Source: BTQM01 sp036985875 (GTDB lineage Bacteria; Patescibacteriota; Minisyncoccia; Phycocordibacterales; UBA1539). From it: DNA of 5,378 nt. The notes beneath the pieces were generated by a model. That model made no database searches. It saw only the letters and a program-made list of their open reading frames with translations, and was not told where the DNA came from. A program made the translations under genes and the position numbers. Location: positions 1 to 5,378 of the forward strand of contig BTQM01000042.1 of the NCBI GenBank assembly GCA_036985875.1. Reading direction: 5' to 3'. Positions within the stretch are counted from its first letter, which is position 1. Every line of letters begins with the position of its first letter. Positions 5,140-5,378 of this stretch are shown here, in pieces.

Positions 5140-5231
5140 CCCCGCCAGAGCCACCTCCCAGGATTGAACTGGGGACCTACGCGTTACGAGTGCGTTGCTC
5201 TACCAACTGAGCTAAGGTGGCTCTGGCGGGG
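5140..5231. repeat. Inverted repeat extending the tRNA-Thr(CGU) acceptor stem
   Basis: Positions 5140-5156 are the exact reverse complement of 5215-5231 (17 bp). Seven of these pairs are the tRNA acceptor stem; the other ten are flanking sequence (CCCCGCCAGA outside the 5' end, TCTGGCGGGG from U73 onward, read on the minus strand). In the precursor the discriminator U73 would be paired and the tRNA would sit on a continuous 17-bp helix. Confidence 0.9.
5149..5221 (-). tRNA. tRNA-Thr, anticodon CGU
   Basis: The minus strand gives a 73-nt cloverleaf: acceptor GCCACCT/AGGTGGC, D-stem GCTC/GAGC with an 8-nt loop AGTTGGTA, anticodon arm ACGCA-CTCGTAA-CGCGT, variable loop AGGTC, T-stem CCCAG/CTGGG and T-loop TTCAATC. 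Anticodon CGU reads ACG. The last anticodon-stem pair is an A31-C39 mismatch; the other four pair. The discriminator is U73 and CCA is not encoded. It lies 28 nt after tRNA-Thr(GGU) and is probably co-transcribed with it. Its flanks extend the acceptor helix by 10 bp. Confidence 0.94.
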
Positions 5232-5242
5232 TGAAGAACCCC
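5228..5242 (-). other. Hairpin in the spacer between the two Thr tRNAs
   Basis: On the minus strand GGGGT (5242-5238), loop TCTTC and ACCCC (5232-5228) form a 5-bp GC-rich hairpin. Its ACCCC arm shares the C-run with the extended acceptor helix of the next tRNA, so the two structures exclude each other at positions 5228-5231. It may help separate or process the two tRNAs; no function is shown. Confidence 0.5.
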
Positions 5243-5249
5243 ACATCTG

Positions 5250-5321
<72 letters not shown>

Positions 5322-5330
5322 ACAGAACAT

Positions 5331-5359
5331 ATAGTATGGTATTTAACCATTTTTTGCAA
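5331..5359 (-). promoter_or_regulatory. Predicted promoter of the tRNA-Thr pair
   Basis: On the minus strand TTGCAA (5359-5354), a 17-bp spacer and TACTAT (5336-5331) form a good sigma70-type promoter. The predicted start is only a few bases before the tRNA 5' end at 5321. An A/T-rich stretch lies upstream of the -35 and could act as an UP-like element. The spacer carries a small dyad (ATGGT/ACCAT, 5336-5350). Confidence 0.7.
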
Positions 5360-5378
5360 TTTTTCGCGCAAAACAAAA

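Noticed and set aside
5067..5140. Programmed +1 frameshift for prfB upstream of the ATG
   Set aside because: No CTT-TGA-C slippery site with an SD-like stimulator is present, and the only overlapping upstream frame reaches TGA after GGA, which does not re-pair after slipping.

Overview
The window is an ordinary housekeeping segment of a bacterial chromosome with a few unusual small-scale structures. Protein sequences and tRNA shapes are bacterial. Several signs point to the Candidate Phyla Radiation (Patescibacteria, probably Parcubacteria-like). These are a release factor 2 that lacks much of domain 1, tRNA genes without an encoded CCA, very tight packing, and start codons with no Shine-Dalgarno sequence in most of the main gene cluster. 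The lineage is an inference and not proven by the sequence. A canonical RF2 (SPF and GGQ motifs) argues that UGA is a stop codon here, which disfavours the UGA-recoding Gracilibacteria and Absconditabacteria.

Layout, left to right. Positions 1-134 hold tRNA-Gln(CUG) on the minus strand, with a near-perfect 24-bp foldback made from its own 3' half just downstream. Positions 135-288 have no gene but carry two divergent promoters with extended -10 elements. One serves tRNA-Gln; the other serves a small secreted lytic transglycosylase (289-807, plus strand). That gene converges on pyrG (CTP synthase, minus strand): the two stop codons overlap in one TTAA, and the transglycosylase terminator lies inside the last codons of pyrG.

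From 804 to 5066 the minus strand carries, in transcription order, prfB (RF2), ftsE, ftsX and pyrG. prfB-ftsE-ftsX is an order seen in many bacteria. A two-hairpin structure with a U-tract sits between ftsE and ftsX. prfB has its own good promoter so close to the ATG that its mRNA is predicted to be leaderless. Upstream of prfB, 5149-5321 carries tRNA-Thr(GGU) and tRNA-Thr(CGU) in tandem behind a strong promoter (5331-5359). The second Thr tRNA has its acceptor stem extended by 10 perfectly complementary flanking base pairs.

Together the genes cover translation (three tRNAs, RF2), cell-wall remodelling during division (FtsEX and possibly the transglycosylase) and pyrimidine nucleotide synthesis (PyrG). 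I see no mobile element, CRISPR array, defence system or novel gene cassette. The points of interest are RNA-level: the tRNA foldback, the extended tRNA-Thr helix, the paired hairpins between ftsE and ftsX, the leaderless prfB, and a terminator that doubles as protein-coding sequence.
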